A DNA stretch of 35,652 nucleotides, from NCBI RefSeq assembly GCF_001949145.1, contig NW_019091536.1, forward strand, positions 283,076 through 318,727, in the 5' to 3' direction. A program made the position numbers and the translations under genes. The stretch is from Acanthaster planci. Taxonomy: Eukaryota; Echinodermata; Asteroidea; Valvatida; Acanthasteridae. This document shows positions 1-12,178 of this stretch, in pieces (position 1 is the stretch's first letter; each line of letters starts with the position of its first letter). The notes beneath the pieces are model-generated. The model was not told the DNA's origin, did no database searches, and saw nothing but the letters and a program-made list of their open reading frames with translations.

Positions 1-594
1 AAGATGGAATATCTGTATCGGTTGGCAGATTTCTTCCTGGAATTTGATGAAAACAAATCGGCAAATCTTTACAGTATGCAAATTAGAATAACACTGTGGA
101 TAAGTTGGCCGGAACATTTTTGCTGAAAATGTTTTTCCCCAAAAAACACTTGGTTGAATTCTCACAAAGGGGGATATTTTCTTGTCAAGGGGCAGGGGTA
201 GTCTAGCATTATTGGAATTAATTATGTGACTAGTATATGCTTTGCAGGTGGGATTTGTACTTGCCTTATTCGGGAAAGACCTTTAGAAGTGAATGGAATC
301 ATCACATTGTCATTTGTTAAATCCTGGCTTTTGCAGGTCCTATGCAACCCATTTGTTGGGCGACACACGACGCACGACGGGCGACGGCAGATATGAAATT
401 CCATATTTCACGTAAATAAGCTAGAGAAAAACATGCCCATTATAAGAATCCGACGTTGACAGATTTACTGAACAGACATTAGATTTACTGGTCAAATCAA
501 AGCTCAAGTAGATAAGTAGATAATTTGGACTATCCGTGTTCCTCGAGCCACACCTAAAAGCCACAGCGAGCAAACAATACCAACTGCATCCAGC

Positions 595-624
595 ATGAAG
601 GCCATTTTACCTCAAAGAGTTTAG
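595..624 (+). promoter_or_regulatory. Possible upstream ORF in the 5' leader of gene A
   Basis: ATG at 595 opens a 9-codon frame (MKAILPQRV) that stops at TAG 622-624, 32 nt before the gene A start. Whether it lies in the mRNA depends on the transcription start, which is not certain. A weak TATA-like CTAAAAG at 554-560 would place the start near 585, just upstream of this ATG. Confidence 0.25.
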
Positions 625-656
625 AAGAGTCGCAAGAGGACAACAAGACAGCCACA

Positions 657-1485
657 ATGGATACAATGAAAATGATATTGCTTCTTTTCTCAGGTGAGTT
701 TCGTTGGCTGTGACGATGATTAACTTGTTTTGTTTCCCCACTCTGTTTTTATACGGCGAAGACATTGAGACCTCAGTGCGCAATGACAATGACAAGGACA
801 AGGTAGGCATGCGTTTTCCGATCATATTTAAAGTTTCACTTGTCCTTGCATCTAGCAGAACATGTACCACCAAAATCCGTTAGAAATGACCCATAAAAGA
901 CGGGCCACCTATGACAATTCCCGATAAAAATGACAACCTAAACATAATCCAGTCACCACCGGTTATCAACTTCCTCTAGACATTGCTGTTATTATTGATT
1001 TTGACACTTTCTTTTCAGCAGGACTACTTCTGCCCAGCTGCATCCTTTCCTTGAGGTCCAAGCCACTGAGGAATCGCGACATTGCTCTGACGAATGGGAA
1101 AAAATCGGAAACGCGAGACAACGGTAACATGAAATCTCCCCCCCTCAGAAAGCTCCGAGAGGACCTGATGGAGAAGTACGAGAACCGTATCTATCGTGTC
1201 CGGAGGGACTCGTCCGAAGAGAACATGCTACCGGAACCCAGCGAGAGCGAGTTCCCGGAGACTAGTGCGGGAAGCAGTGCAGGATCCAGCGTCGGGTCTC
1301 GCGCCGGATCTAGTGTGGGGTCGAGTCACGGCTCGCAGAGCGTTATCCGGCTGGACTTCGGACTCCTGAATCAAGGAAACGGTATCGGCAGCAACAGTGG
1401 AGCGTGTGGAATGTGTTACTCATCATCACAAATCACCATAATGCTACTGATTAGTGTAACAAGCCTACTAAGTGTTGCCCGCTAG
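657..1485 (+). CDS. Gene A: two-exon gene for a small secreted, probably GPI-anchored Ser/Gly-repeat protein
   Basis: The CDS joins 657-693 and 1019-1485 (167 aa). The start sits in a strong context (GCCACAATGG). The intron (694-1018) has donor GTGAGT and acceptor TTTTCAG, is phase 1 and splits the signal peptide (MDTMKMILLLFSAGLLLPSC). Residues 25-75 are rich in Lys/Arg and end in R72-V-R-R75, a furin-type site. Residues 76-94 are acidic. Residues 95-118 are six tetrapeptides of the form (S/R)(A/V/H)GS. Residues 151-166 are hydrophobic and only one Arg follows, so there is no cytoplasmic tail. With the small residues around 137-141 this looks like a GPI-attachment signal. I see no N-glycosylation sequon. 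The only mature cysteines are C142 and C145. I recognise no named family. The intron plan matches the three genes downstream, but the sequence does not obviously align with them. Role unknown; a cell-surface or matrix protein is inferred. Confidence 0.72.
1264..1335 (+). repeat. 12-bp coding minisatellite, six units, in gene A
   Basis: Six in-frame 12-nt units encode (S/R)(A/V/H)-G-S. Codons differ between units (AGT, AGC or CGC at the first position; GGA, GGG or GGC for Gly), while Gly and the last Ser are invariant. The array is therefore old or held by selection on the protein rather than a fresh duplication. Confidence 0.8.
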
Positions 1486-4400
1486 AACATTAACTCACTT
1501 CATGAGGATCCCTTTAACAAAAAGACTACAAAAAGGCTATATGTAGTCGAATGTCTTGATTGGACAGCACTGTGCACGTTTTCTTGCTTGACGTTCCTCT
1601 GATACTCTTATGTCCATTTCGCTTTGAGATTAGTACCGAAAACTAAATTGCATTCACGCATGCGTAACTTCGCCTTGTGCAAAGAAGCAGGATATTTTTC
1701 AGAAATTCAAAACCATTTTGCCCCATCATGCCACATCAGCTAGACCTTGGTCGTACTTTATGATTTTGTCGAATTTGAAATCTTTCGTATTCATCTGTTC
1801 ATAGACAGCCAGGGGCGAGGTCCCGCTGTTTGCCGGGGGAGGCTGGCTCCAGAAAGAGCACTATATCTCTGTACCCTCCCAGTCCCAGTTTTACATGACC
1901 TTTAGGGCTGCTCTTATTGAATTTGTCTTTCTTTAGGTGTTAACTCCCCCCCCCCCAATTTGGTTCTAGATCCGCCCTAAATGAGGCTCCTCCAAGGGAA
2001 GAATCTGTGATCAAGGCAATAGTTGCGTTATACCTGTTTACGTTTGCAATAGTAGGAAAGCATTTAGCTCTCTTAATTTAATTAAGGTTTAGTCGTGGAT
2101 TACAGTCTTACTAGAGGCTACATTTATTACTAATTATTGTAGGTCTACTTAAAATAAGGTGTTTTACGTATATTCTGCGTGTTTGACCATCAAGGGACGT
2201 GGAAATTTTACACCAGAGTATGGGCTTCGAGCTGGACCAAGAGAGGGCGCTATTTTCATAGCAAGGGAGGTACTTTGCTCAGAACTGAGCTTCGCTGGTT
2301 CACGAACGATTAGGAAATGCACGCGTCACGGTCGCATCGCTACCAACAAATTGAACACGCCCGAAGAACACACCTCTTTTCAACCAATGAAGGGGGTGCT
2401 CCTGCTCGAAGTCGATAGGATGGCTTGAGGGTTGCCATGGTATTACCCAGGCATGTATGATAGAGACATGTTCTTATTATTTAAGATACAAGCCTCACAA
2501 ATGGCATCACGTGAGTGGAATACGAAAGAAGCGGACTTAATTATTGTTGAACATTATTTTCATTCATTGTTTGCAAGAGTTGGGAATAAAAAGGATGTCA
2601 GTAAATTCTACAACCTGTGTTTAGTCTGGTATTTGGAATACCAAGAATTTGTTCCTCCTGTACAGTTTTCATGGAAGATCGCTTGTACATGCAAAATGAA
2701 TGCTACCGGTAACAAGCACACTGGCACACTGTGCAGAAGTAAAAATCTGACTCGTCTGCTAGTAGTAGGTTGTGCAAAGAGGGCGCTAAAACTGAACCTG
2801 CAAAATAAACGCACACACCGCCAAAGAAAGCTCAAAATTTGCTTGTCACCCACTGCCCTTATGGAGTGCTGGGAAGGGCAAATGCATCACAACGTCAGTT
2901 TTTGCCGAGCGCTCATTGAATAGAGTTCATTCGAACGATAACATGGGTCAGCACTTCCACGTGCGCATGACTCGGGCCTACCGGAAAGACATGTGTTGAT
3001 TACAACAGCAAGTGACCTGCATTGATTTGCACGTCCAAACCTGTGCTGTATTTCCTTCACAAAAACTTTAATTTGTAAAATGCATCAACCCCCTCCAAGG
3101 CCCGGAAGAACGGTAGGAAACGAGCAAATTGTACATAATTAGGCCCCCTATACAATTTCGGTACGCAATTCTTTTTATGGAGAGTTTAGCCAGTGCTCTT
3201 TTCTCAATCGGACGTAATGTCGTAATAAGTTGTCCAGTTCTGAATCTGTTAAAACTTTCAAAGATGTCAATCTTGCATTGTGTCTTGAATATTCCTCTAC
3301 TTGTTATTTAATAGCATGTATAATTCATATCAGCAGCACTGCCATCACTTACGAGTTCAAACATTCTTCTGTCATGAAGAAACGGTGTTACTCCTTGGTC
3401 ATTCTTTGCCATTTTGTGTGCAGAGCCGCCTTGGTTGCAAAAAAGGTACGATTCATTCAAATGCATTCAGTGCCTTGTTTGCATAGCAGCGGAATAGCCA
3501 GGTCTTGGGTTGGCGGTAAGATGGAGTTTTTCCAAAAGCAAAATGTTTTCATTCGAAAAGAGTCCCCAACCCCTAAAACAACACGGCAGTATAGTTCCTA
3601 AATGATGGCACTTACAATTGAACAGACATGTTAAGGTGCTACCTCGCCACCCGGTACACACTAATGTGTAAGACTATCTTTGAAGTCATCCAAAGGTGAG
3701 GGCTCCTTTTTAAAATTTTTGCAGCCAGGGTGTCTTTTTTCTATAACCAGCGTTGTGGTTCCTTGGGAAGGTGGTTATTAATGGCTCTCAGCAGCCGTGA
3801 GCAATCCTCATATGGTTTCCTACTACAGCCTTGGGATCCTATTTTTAAGTAATGGTTGAAGTCGTGCAGAAATGAGTGTCCCATTACAGGTTTCCAACGT
3901 CACTATTCAACTTAACGAATGCATCATTAGGCATGGAAATTAACTTATTTTAAAACCTTGTAGATTAAGTACAGTGTATTTTAAAGAATGCAGAGACAGC
4001 GGCTAATGAATAACAGGCTGCTCCCGTTTTGGGCACACGCGGACCCAATGCTTGTTGTTTACAGGAAGAACGCCCTCTTCAGACAAGCATGTTATCACAG
4101 TCTGGGGTTGTTTGATCGAAAGAGTGCTGTACATTACCGTATCTTTCCTTGCAGAAACACGTAGACTACGTAGAGCCACGTAGGCACAAATGATTTGAGA
4201 TGGGCGTTTTCAGAAGTAACACCACCTTTTACTGGCATTTCGGTATATAATAGAACACAACTAAAATTTGAACTTGAGGTTCATAATCGTTTTCTTTGAC
4301 TCTACGAAAATAAAGAGGTCAAAGTAAATACTTGAATTTAACAGTGTTTACAGGTCGAACGACATAGAAAGTTCATCAGCTTTGCCAATTTTCTTTCTCG

Positions 4401-4730
4401 TACACAAAGCCACTCATTGAATCTCAGCAAGTCTATATTAAGTATAAATTGAATCTGTTTAAATCAGTACTCGCCCACCCTTCTCAACTTCCGGGGATAT
4501 ATTTGTCATGAATTACACCCTTGATTGAACCAACGATCTTGGCTTATTGTGCATCAATTGGCGTAGAAGCCACTGTTAAATTAATCAGCGGATGACCCGT
4601 ATTAAAGTAATTGGAACAATGGACCTCTTGACGTCAAAGCGCTGTAGCAAACAAATGTCGAGAAGGCTATTTTTATCCTCCGATAATCAGTCAGACTAGG
4701 GCTGGACTTTTCCCCCTCCCAACTCATTCA
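1486..4730. other. Intergenic spacer A-B
   Basis: No gene is supported here. It holds an 11-nt C run (1946-1956), two GAGGGCGCT motifs (2243-2251, 2779-2787) and a related GAGGGCGTT on the minus strand near 4070-4078. An unusually open + frame runs 2159-2923, broken once by TGA at 2426-2428, with no recognisable product. I saw no AATAAA in the first 600 nt after gene A, so its polyadenylation site is unknown. Confidence 0.5.
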
Positions 4731-4732
4731 TG

Positions 4733-4742
4733 CTATAATATA
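4733..4742 (+). promoter_or_regulatory. Weak candidate TATA element upstream of gene B
   Basis: The sequence TATAATATAC lies about 260 nt before the gene B start. It is the best TATA-like string in the proximal upstream region. No initiator can be placed with confidence, and a TATA-less promoter closer to 5001 is equally possible. Confidence 0.2.
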
Positions 4743-5000
4743 CGCATGTTGCAACCCCGCTGCCCTTGATTCAGCAAGCGGAATCGACCAATTACGCCCG
4801 GGATGTCAGGAAGGGTATCCCCGCATGAGGTCGGGTGGTGCGCCACGAAGATCTTTGGTGATGCCGAGGAACAAAATACCTAATATGGGTGTCCCAAACT
4901 GGTGGTAGAATCCACGATTCAAGTCATTGCAGGAGCAGACGTCCCTCCAACAGCTCGGGGTTTCACCGTCCTCTCAGAGTTAAACGCCAAACATTTCACG

Positions 5001-5934
5001 ATGTTCTATTATTTCCTATTTCTTCTGGCGTGTCCGCTGGCAGGTAAATCATTCTTATGATGCTTATGACTTTTTTAATCCCTTACCATCGACTCTCGTG
5101 ACCTTTTTCGTTGTTTTACTCCTATCTGCATGCATCTCACTTTGAACGATAGCATGAACATATCAACAGGGAGGGTTCTTGTACCTCAAGGCAGAATACA
5201 TAATGTGGACAGACGATGTTAGGAATGAACTTGATATTTTACGCGAATGGAGAAAAAAGTGTTCTCCTTTATCTGAATGTTTTAAAAGAATTTAAAAACG
5301 TTTACGAAAATCATTTTGGTGAAATTTTGCTCAGTTTGAGTATTATCATTTTGAAAGGACTTCTGAATCAAATATTGATCCAGTGTTAGCAGCAATCTCT
5401 TCCCTTTTTCTCACAGTATTTGGCCAGTTTGGCGGATTTCCAGTCAACGGCGACGGCCCTCTCCCTGAAATGCCCATGCCTTCCACAACCAGACCTCCTG
5501 CGGCAGACGCTGGGATAGGCAACGCCGGAGTCGGCTTTGGCAACAACAACGGCTTTGGCGGAACCAGCGCCGGCGGCGGTGTTGGGGATGTTGGCGGTAG
5601 CGTCGGCGCTGGTCAAGCCGGCGCCGGGGGAGCCAGCGTGGGCAGCGTAGGTGCCGGCGGCGCCACCGGTCAGGGCGGCTTGGACGACAACGACGGCTCC
5701 GATGACGACAACGATGGCTCCGGCAGTGGTGGGGGCTCCGGTTCGGCCGGAGGTAGCATGTCCTACTCGTACGACTACGGCACCGGCGGAGGAGGTCCGG
5801 GGCTCCTCAGCAGTTCCGGGGGGAAGGCCGGTGTGGGCATCGCATGCGTTGTGGCGGTGGCCGTGCTGGTGGCAGGCGCAATGTTCATCTTCTACAAGAG
5901 GCAGCAGAGACAAGGAATGGGCGGGAATGTTTAA
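5001..5934 (+). CDS. Gene B: P16-like Gly/Asp/Ser-rich type I membrane protein
   Basis: The CDS joins 5001-5043 and 5417-5934 (186 aa). The donor is CAG|GTAAAT and the acceptor CTCACAG, with a phase-1 intron of 373 nt. The start has A at -3. Residues 1-17 form a signal peptide (MFYYFLFLLACPLAVFG). Residues 23-45 are Pro-rich. Residues 46-102 are Gly/Ala/Val-rich with NNN between two GFG units. Residues 103-116 form an acidic Asp/Asn/Gly/Ser block. Residues 117-150 are Gly/Ser-rich with a YSYDY patch at 131-135. Residues 153-174 are one transmembrane helix, followed by a 12-residue tail starting KRQQRQG. The ectodomain has no cysteine and no N-glycosylation sequon. Known P16-type skeletogenic proteins of echinoderms share this plan: small, acidic Gly/Ser/Asp-rich ectodomain, one helix. 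That link is inference; an unrelated low-complexity membrane protein remains possible. Confidence 0.85.
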
Positions 5935-6419
5935 GTACAAAATGGCAACAAGGAACTCGAAGAGAAACTCATAGTATTCATTTTGAAGTATTTTCTTTGT
6001 ATTTATGCTGAGTAGAAATTCCTATTAACAGTAATGCTGAGCATTGTTACAACTGCCAGAGTGTTATTTACTGATGTAAGGGACGAACCTGGACCAACAA
6101 AAAATTATCTGAAATTGACAACATCAGGACAGTGCCAACCGTCAGGTAAATGTGGGATTTTTCGTCCATATCTTTTAAAACGCTCATCAACATGCCGTCC
6201 GTCTGCAGGTGTCTTGGACCTCACTTTGTCTGAGGAACTTAACGGAAAAAGGAACGGCTTACCACATTGCTTCAATGTCAAACGAAAAACCATTCAATGT
6301 ATTTAATGTAATGTTCACCCAGTTTCTCACTCCTTGCTCATTCCAGCGAAGTTCCCAACCATTTTATAGTCAGCACTGGTCGGCTGATGACGTCAGAGCC
6401 CCCTGCAGGCTCCAAACTG

Positions 6420-6425
6420 AATAAA
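6420..6425 (+). terminator. Candidate poly(A) signal of gene B
   Basis: AATAAA lies 486 nt after the gene B stop and is followed by a GT-rich stretch (TTGTGCTGAGTG). It is the first canonical hexamer I find downstream of the stop. Confidence 0.5.
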
Positions 6426-6460
6426 GCTTGTGCTGAGTGCAATTCAAATTCTCAACAAAT

Positions 6461-6694
6461 GAGGGCGCTGTACGTTAGAGGCTTCATTTGCCTCAACCTA
6501 CCTCTTGCCTTGTCCGAATTACTTCGCCGGGGCTTAAAATTACGCAAGAGTCTATGGTTATGGCTGCAGCCACTTCCCATAGAGTTGCGTGTAATTTCAA
6601 GCCGCAGTCAAGTATTTTGGACACGGTTTTAGGAATTGTTGTAGACGTCCATGTACTCTATAAAGTCGGTGGCAGATGAAGAACTAGCGCCCTC
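6461..6694. mobile_element. Fold-back (MITE-like) element ending in GAGGGCGCT
   Basis: Both ends carry GAGGGCGCT in inverted orientation (6461-6469 and 6686-6694), each followed inward by CTTCAT(T/C)TGCC. The centre is a strong inverted repeat: 6531-6557 pairs with 6576-6603 (GGCTTAAAATTAC against GGCTTGAAATTAC on the other strand). The pairing continues outward with gaps to about 6509 and 6625. The tip is the palindrome GGCTGCAGCC. There is no coding capacity. I see no clear target-site duplication. Confidence 0.55.
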
Positions 6695-8680
6695 TACGTA
6701 CACATTCAAGTACTCGTTCATCAAAAACAAAAACACCCTTTGGTGTCTCAATCCTACGAGCAACAATACTTTCCAAGAGAATACTACATGTTTTAAAGTA
6801 TGGGACCTGCAATGAGGCTATTTTTTATTGTGTTTTAGGCTTATAGTGTTTAGGTTTTGAAACGATTCCTTTGTTGGATCTTATAATATACCGGTATATC
6901 GGGACAACTATACTCAGGCGGTGGCAGAAATTCCAATAATCAAGACAAAGGCGGTCTTGCACACAATTATATTCTTATACATAGAATACGCCGCTGAACT
7001 GCGGGCAGTTACACGGAATACGGGACTTAGTGGTTTTTGCTGTACATTACGCTACGTCTATCCTTTTTTCACGCTAACTATTCTAAAAGTATAAAAATGG
7101 ATGTTATCTTTGGCTTGTTCATTTGATAGCTATCTGTCAGTAATGTTGTACGTCTGTAATATAGCTGCATATAAATATAATTCTATGAGCCTATAAATAA
7201 TCAGAAGTTTTTTCTTTGTGTGAACTAGATTACTAAAACTACCTTTGAATGAGGTATAGGAAAAGCCTTGCTGTACACGAATAAATAATACAAGAACAGT
7301 ACAGAAAAACCATACTCCTACAAGCCTTTGCCTGTGTTTCGAAGCCTGAGCCATAGGTATCAGTTTATGCCACTTGGATAAATCTTAATTTTGGCAAGTC
7401 AAAGCATACTGTTAGTTGAAGAGGTATGTGACGCGCACGTACCAGCTTCACATGAGCGCGGTACCACCCTCAGAGACTGAGGATCATTTTAAATGGCATT
7501 TCTGGTCGCCGAGTTAGTCCACAGTGGCCCCTGACGCTGTGCTTATTGGCCGATATTTGGCGAGCTGGGAATGGATAGATTGAAATCGTGTAAAATCTAA
7601 CTGGTTTCTTCCCCCAAGACAGAACTGAATCACAGTAACGCGCATTGGCACAGATCAACGGAAATTACATAGTCTCGTACGTTCATTGACTTCGATCACC
7701 GTCGTATCCCGTCCCCATCGCATCCTCGACAACATTTACCTTCTGTTTTGAGGTGCAGTTTAACTTCTAAAGATCTGCAATATGTATCAATTTATGTTAA
7801 AGCCTCCAGCAGAATCTTCTGTCAAATATCACTTTTGCTAATCTGACGTAGATTTGATTAAAATCAAAGATCTTTCGATGTGTTCTTTTTTAAACAGTGT
7901 AATCAAAAGCGAACATTTTTGTGATGGATGATACAGAGACGTTTGCCAGATTTGAATTTTTCGCATGCACTGCCTTCCATTTGGCATATAGAATAAGTGG
8001 TTGATCTTTCCTCAGTTGAAAGTGATTCATAAAAATATCAACTTTCATTTAAGAAATAGAAATCACCTTTGAAAACATCCAAAAACAGTAACTCGGGTAA
8101 TTTACGGGATATTCTAAAATTGAGGGCGCCCTTCTACATTTGCGCACGTTTTCTGCTGGCGAAACGTCACGTGCCGGATAAGATTCACAACAGGAATCTG
8201 ATCAAACGAACAAAAGTGAGGGGCCGTGAATTCTATTGTTGTAAATCTCATCGATAAATTTAAGATAAAATAGTCCTTCTAGTTGTCGTTGGGTATTGCT
8301 ATAGGTCTCACATCGCTTGTTAACACTGAAACCCGTATTTGACCACAGAATACTTGTTTCAAAAATCATTGTCTTATACCGGTATTCATTTTAACAAAAT
8401 ATTTGTGGCTTTATCGGAGCACCAAGAGTGGTCATAAATGTCTCTAAAAAGACTGGAAAACGTATTTGTGAAGTTTAATGACAAAAATGGCACGTGCTTG
8501 GTCGCATCAAACTTCGCATTGCTGAAATTAGAGCACATCGATCCATTTCCAAACGGTGTGGAACAAAGTTTCATATTCTTAAAATTAGTGAAAATATTGA
8601 TATATCATGACCCAGCTCCGTGAGTCACACAAGCAGGTGCACGCTCCTGGTAATTTAGTCCACCCAACAATGATGAAAAA

Positions 8681-8866
8681 TCATATAATACTTAACAGAA
8701 ACATCAAACACATCGAGGTAAGAATGACTAGTGAAATAATGACATGACTAATCATCCCCTGACCTTCAACCCCTCCTCTGATACCTCCCACCCCTTGACC
8801 AGGGGTGAAGGCAGCTACATACTGACTGGGGATCACGTCCTGTTTCCGTTGGGACAAGAGAGCCAC
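8681..8866 (-). other. Minus-strand open frame with Gly-rich stretch and hydrophobic C-terminus; status unknown
   Basis: The minus strand reads a 61-codon frame (the frame itself extends a little upstream of 8866). It contains a Gly-rich piece (TPGQGVGGIRGGVEGQG) followed by 24 mostly hydrophobic residues (MISHVIISLVILTSM and so on) right up to the stop. That resembles the end of a GPI-anchored protein such as gene A. An acceptor-like AATTACAG precedes it on the minus strand. I could not find a first exon in a compatible phase, so a chance frame or a decayed relative are both possible. Confidence 0.2.
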
Positions 8867-11694
8867 ACCGATCCCCCTGTAATTGGCCGGAAACAGGGTG
8901 AATTAGTGACTCAGTAGAGTGGGGGTATGAATCGGCACGCGGTACCAGGCCGAGATGGTACGGTGCTTGGGGTTGGGGCGGGGCGTGTGGACGGAGAGGG
9001 GAGGGAAGGAACAGTAAGCATGACTGTACAAGACGCTGCGTCACAGACCCACACCGGACTTGATGACTTTGTTGTAGCATCACTAGAAGATGAAGCTACC
9101 AAGACCACTTTGAAATAAAGAAAAAAACACTCATCGAAATCCTATATTCATAACTAATTTAACACCTGTGTCTTAAGTAATTTCCGATCATGTCTTTCCC
9201 CTTTCTATTTTTAGATGTGTTACGTACCCAGAATAGATTACCTTTGCTGTGATGCAAAATTCACATGGTCTTTGCGCAGTCGCGATGCCGGCCCAGTAAC
9301 CTCCAAGGTACATATAAATTTGGTTCATTTTAGCTTATGTGGTACCGGCAGCGAGATGATGCAAATAAAGACAATATCACCCTTCCGTACGTACTGCGGG
9401 GTTTGCGGCTCACTGTAATCGATGGACTGCTGTGAAGGAAGACTAGGAGAACAAGATTGTGATTTCACGGAGCTATGCACGAGAAGAGGAGCAAGGAGTT
9501 TACTTGTCGGGGGTGCACACAACTTGAATACAGATTATTACGATGTAATTGGTAAAAGTGGTTTATGCTTTAGAAAGAGCATCAGGCTTTTGGATTTAGT
9601 TACAGGATTGAAAAAAATACCAGTTGCACGGTCAGGTAGTCGGGTACAGGAATCCTTCCGACACGTCGAAAGTATAGTGTCAAAATTAATTAAATCTCAA
9701 CACTGCTTCACTTAAAGAGCAGCTGAAAATCAGAAGCAAATTAAGTGATTACATTTGGTTTCTGGAAGGATGCGGTTGTAAGAAGAGTGCATCAGTTGAA
9801 CATGAAGCACTTTGAATGATTGGTTGTTCACGTGACTGTCAAAGGAAAACACGAAGTGCGCCCTCTAGATTACAGGAGTATTTTGTAAAGTTTTTTTTCA
9901 TACAAAGTTTTTGAACATTAGGTTATCCAACCTCTGTCAAATTGCTCTCTTTTTCATTTGGACAATACTTCAGAAACTGTTGATCTTGGACTTCTTCCAA
10001 ATTCCAGGTTTAAGTCATAAATCCAAATTTATGTAGATAAGAACAATATTTGGCAAGCGTCCACAAGATACTCAAACAAAGAAAAACAGATGAAGTGGCA
10101 GTTTTGGGTTTAGATTTCTTTTTTTTCCAATGATGCATTGATATCAAGGCACGATACTTCGAATTCATAAATGACCCAATCGGTATAGGTCACTGGGTAC
10201 AAGCAATAGATTTCGAAAATAAAGTACAAGAGAAGAGAACATTTTTCATCAGTCCTTCGCTCGGTAACATAATTTATCTTAAACTTTCTGATGGTCTAGT
10301 CTACCACATTGTTTCTGATGCCATACTGCTCAAATAATGCAGGAGACACCTGGAGACAACAGCGCACTGAAAATCCGTGGTTGACTGGCGTTTTGCAGCC
10401 CCGTTCAAAGGTTGAACATCTCTATTTGAACGTCTCAATGCAACTGGAATAGACTCCAAGTTAAGCCAACTTCAGCCGGTATCTTCTGTGGTTAAGACTT
10501 TGATGCATAGCAACTGTGTGCCATAAGCTACTAATAGGCGATCAAATATAGCTTCCAATAGATAATTACAACAGAACTGACCTGAGCCTTAAACTATCCT
10601 CTCATTAATCTCGCTGGAACCACGCAGGAAATCTAGGTCCCCGATTTTAAAGACTTGCCTCCAACGTTTAACTCTTGGTTCAACCAGTTTGAAGTCTCCA
10701 ACAACTGTTTCTCTTGGACAACAATTTATAAATTCAGGGTCGACCACAGACCAACTGATAATATTCGCTTCAAGTAATACGGAGAAGGCATCACATGGAT
10801 GTATGCTCTTAGAGGCTTACCCCACGTTCATTCGAGAGATTTGAGGAGACTTTGAGCCAATGATAAAGGTGCTTTCGACCAGATTTGTCTTTTCGTTTCC
10901 GGTACATTAAATTTTAAATCCACCACTTCAAGTTTCACCACAATCATTTTGGTCACTGGTTCAAAGTAAAAAAACCAGTCAAAAACGAAGTCCAGCGTTC
11001 TGCTTCAAGATCCTCTTCCGCCAGGCTTCTGCCTCCTTGAGCTCAGCTAGCCCCTGTACTGCCTAGTCTTGTGTGGCAAAATAAAGCGGCAGAAAGGCTG
11101 CAGAACTCTGTGCTTGCTGTCCTGGACCCTCGTCTTTGACAGTCTCCTTTTGTCCTGCGCTGTCCCCACATGTTGGAGAATTTGTTGCTGTCCTAGTTAT
11201 CTGTCTGTTCCCAGCATTGTTAGAGTATAGATTAACTGTCAATCTTGCCTGTGAATTGCTCAAAAGGAAGTTTCAAAATGACAACATCTGCCCGTCCTGA
11301 GGTCAGCCATCAGGTCACTTCAAAATGGAAATAATTGATGGCGGTCCAGTAATCAGGTGACACTAATCAGAAAACAGTGGCTACCTTACAGAAAGTAACC
11401 AAACTAGTCTTCAAAATGTGACCACTATTAATTTAGATTATGTACATCTTCAGATGGAGCCAATCTAAGAGGTGCATGCGGTGCGCTAGCTTTTTCCCAC
11501 ATGGATCTGCTTAAGTAGACTTTTTAAAATAGTTATTTACTTCATTTCACTGATTTTAACAACAGACAGGTGCTTACAAATGGCTGTTCATAGTGTACTG
11601 TCGGTCCACCTCCAAAATGAGGGCCGACTGGCCACCTCACGTGTGACAAAAAGGCGGGGCTGTCTGGGCAACAAGGGGAGCATGCTTTAACGCC

Positions 11695-11702
11695 TATATA
11701 AG
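11695..11702 (+). promoter_or_regulatory. Consensus TATA box, no gene assigned
   Basis: The sequence CCTATATAAG is an excellent TATA box in form. Thirty nt further on, a hairpin (11732-11760) has arms TCAACCC and GGGTTGA plus an inner CTGT/ACAG stem. An unrecognised open frame (11811-12185, 124 codons from a TTG) follows. Confidence 0.35.
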
Positions 11703-12178
11703 ACTCTATACCTTCTGTTTAATTGATCACATCAACCCCTGTAACTAACAGTTGGGTTGATAACCTCAAAAACTTCGAATATTCACTGGTGCAGTACGGT
11801 GTTTTGTTGATTGTTTTATGTCACTTTTGTACATGCTATTATTGGAGCTAGACGTTGGAGCGACCACGGAACGGACTGCACTGCACTGTTTAGGGATTCC
11901 TACATTTTAAGTCTCCAGGGTACAAGATCATCCAAACTGACCACTGACCATTACGTTTATTCCATGACCGTCCTCGGACCTTGCTACAATCCCTCCATCG
12001 ACCTGCCATCGGTGACCAATCACGTCATCTTAATTACCGGTACTGTCTGGCTCTCATTCAGGAAAAAAAGTGGCTTCCGTCCACCCATGGACGTCCCTCA
12101 ATCACTTGACGATCACGCCCCCTCCAGTTATTTCTTGATCAACGAGTTCCACCGTCCATTGTGGCAAGTTCCCCAGCC

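Noticed and set aside
5386-5940. 184-codon minus-strand frame opposite gene B exon 2
   Set aside because: It is the antisense of a GC-rich Gly/Asp exon. Few stops arise there by composition, and the sense strand has a signal peptide, splice sites and a transmembrane helix.
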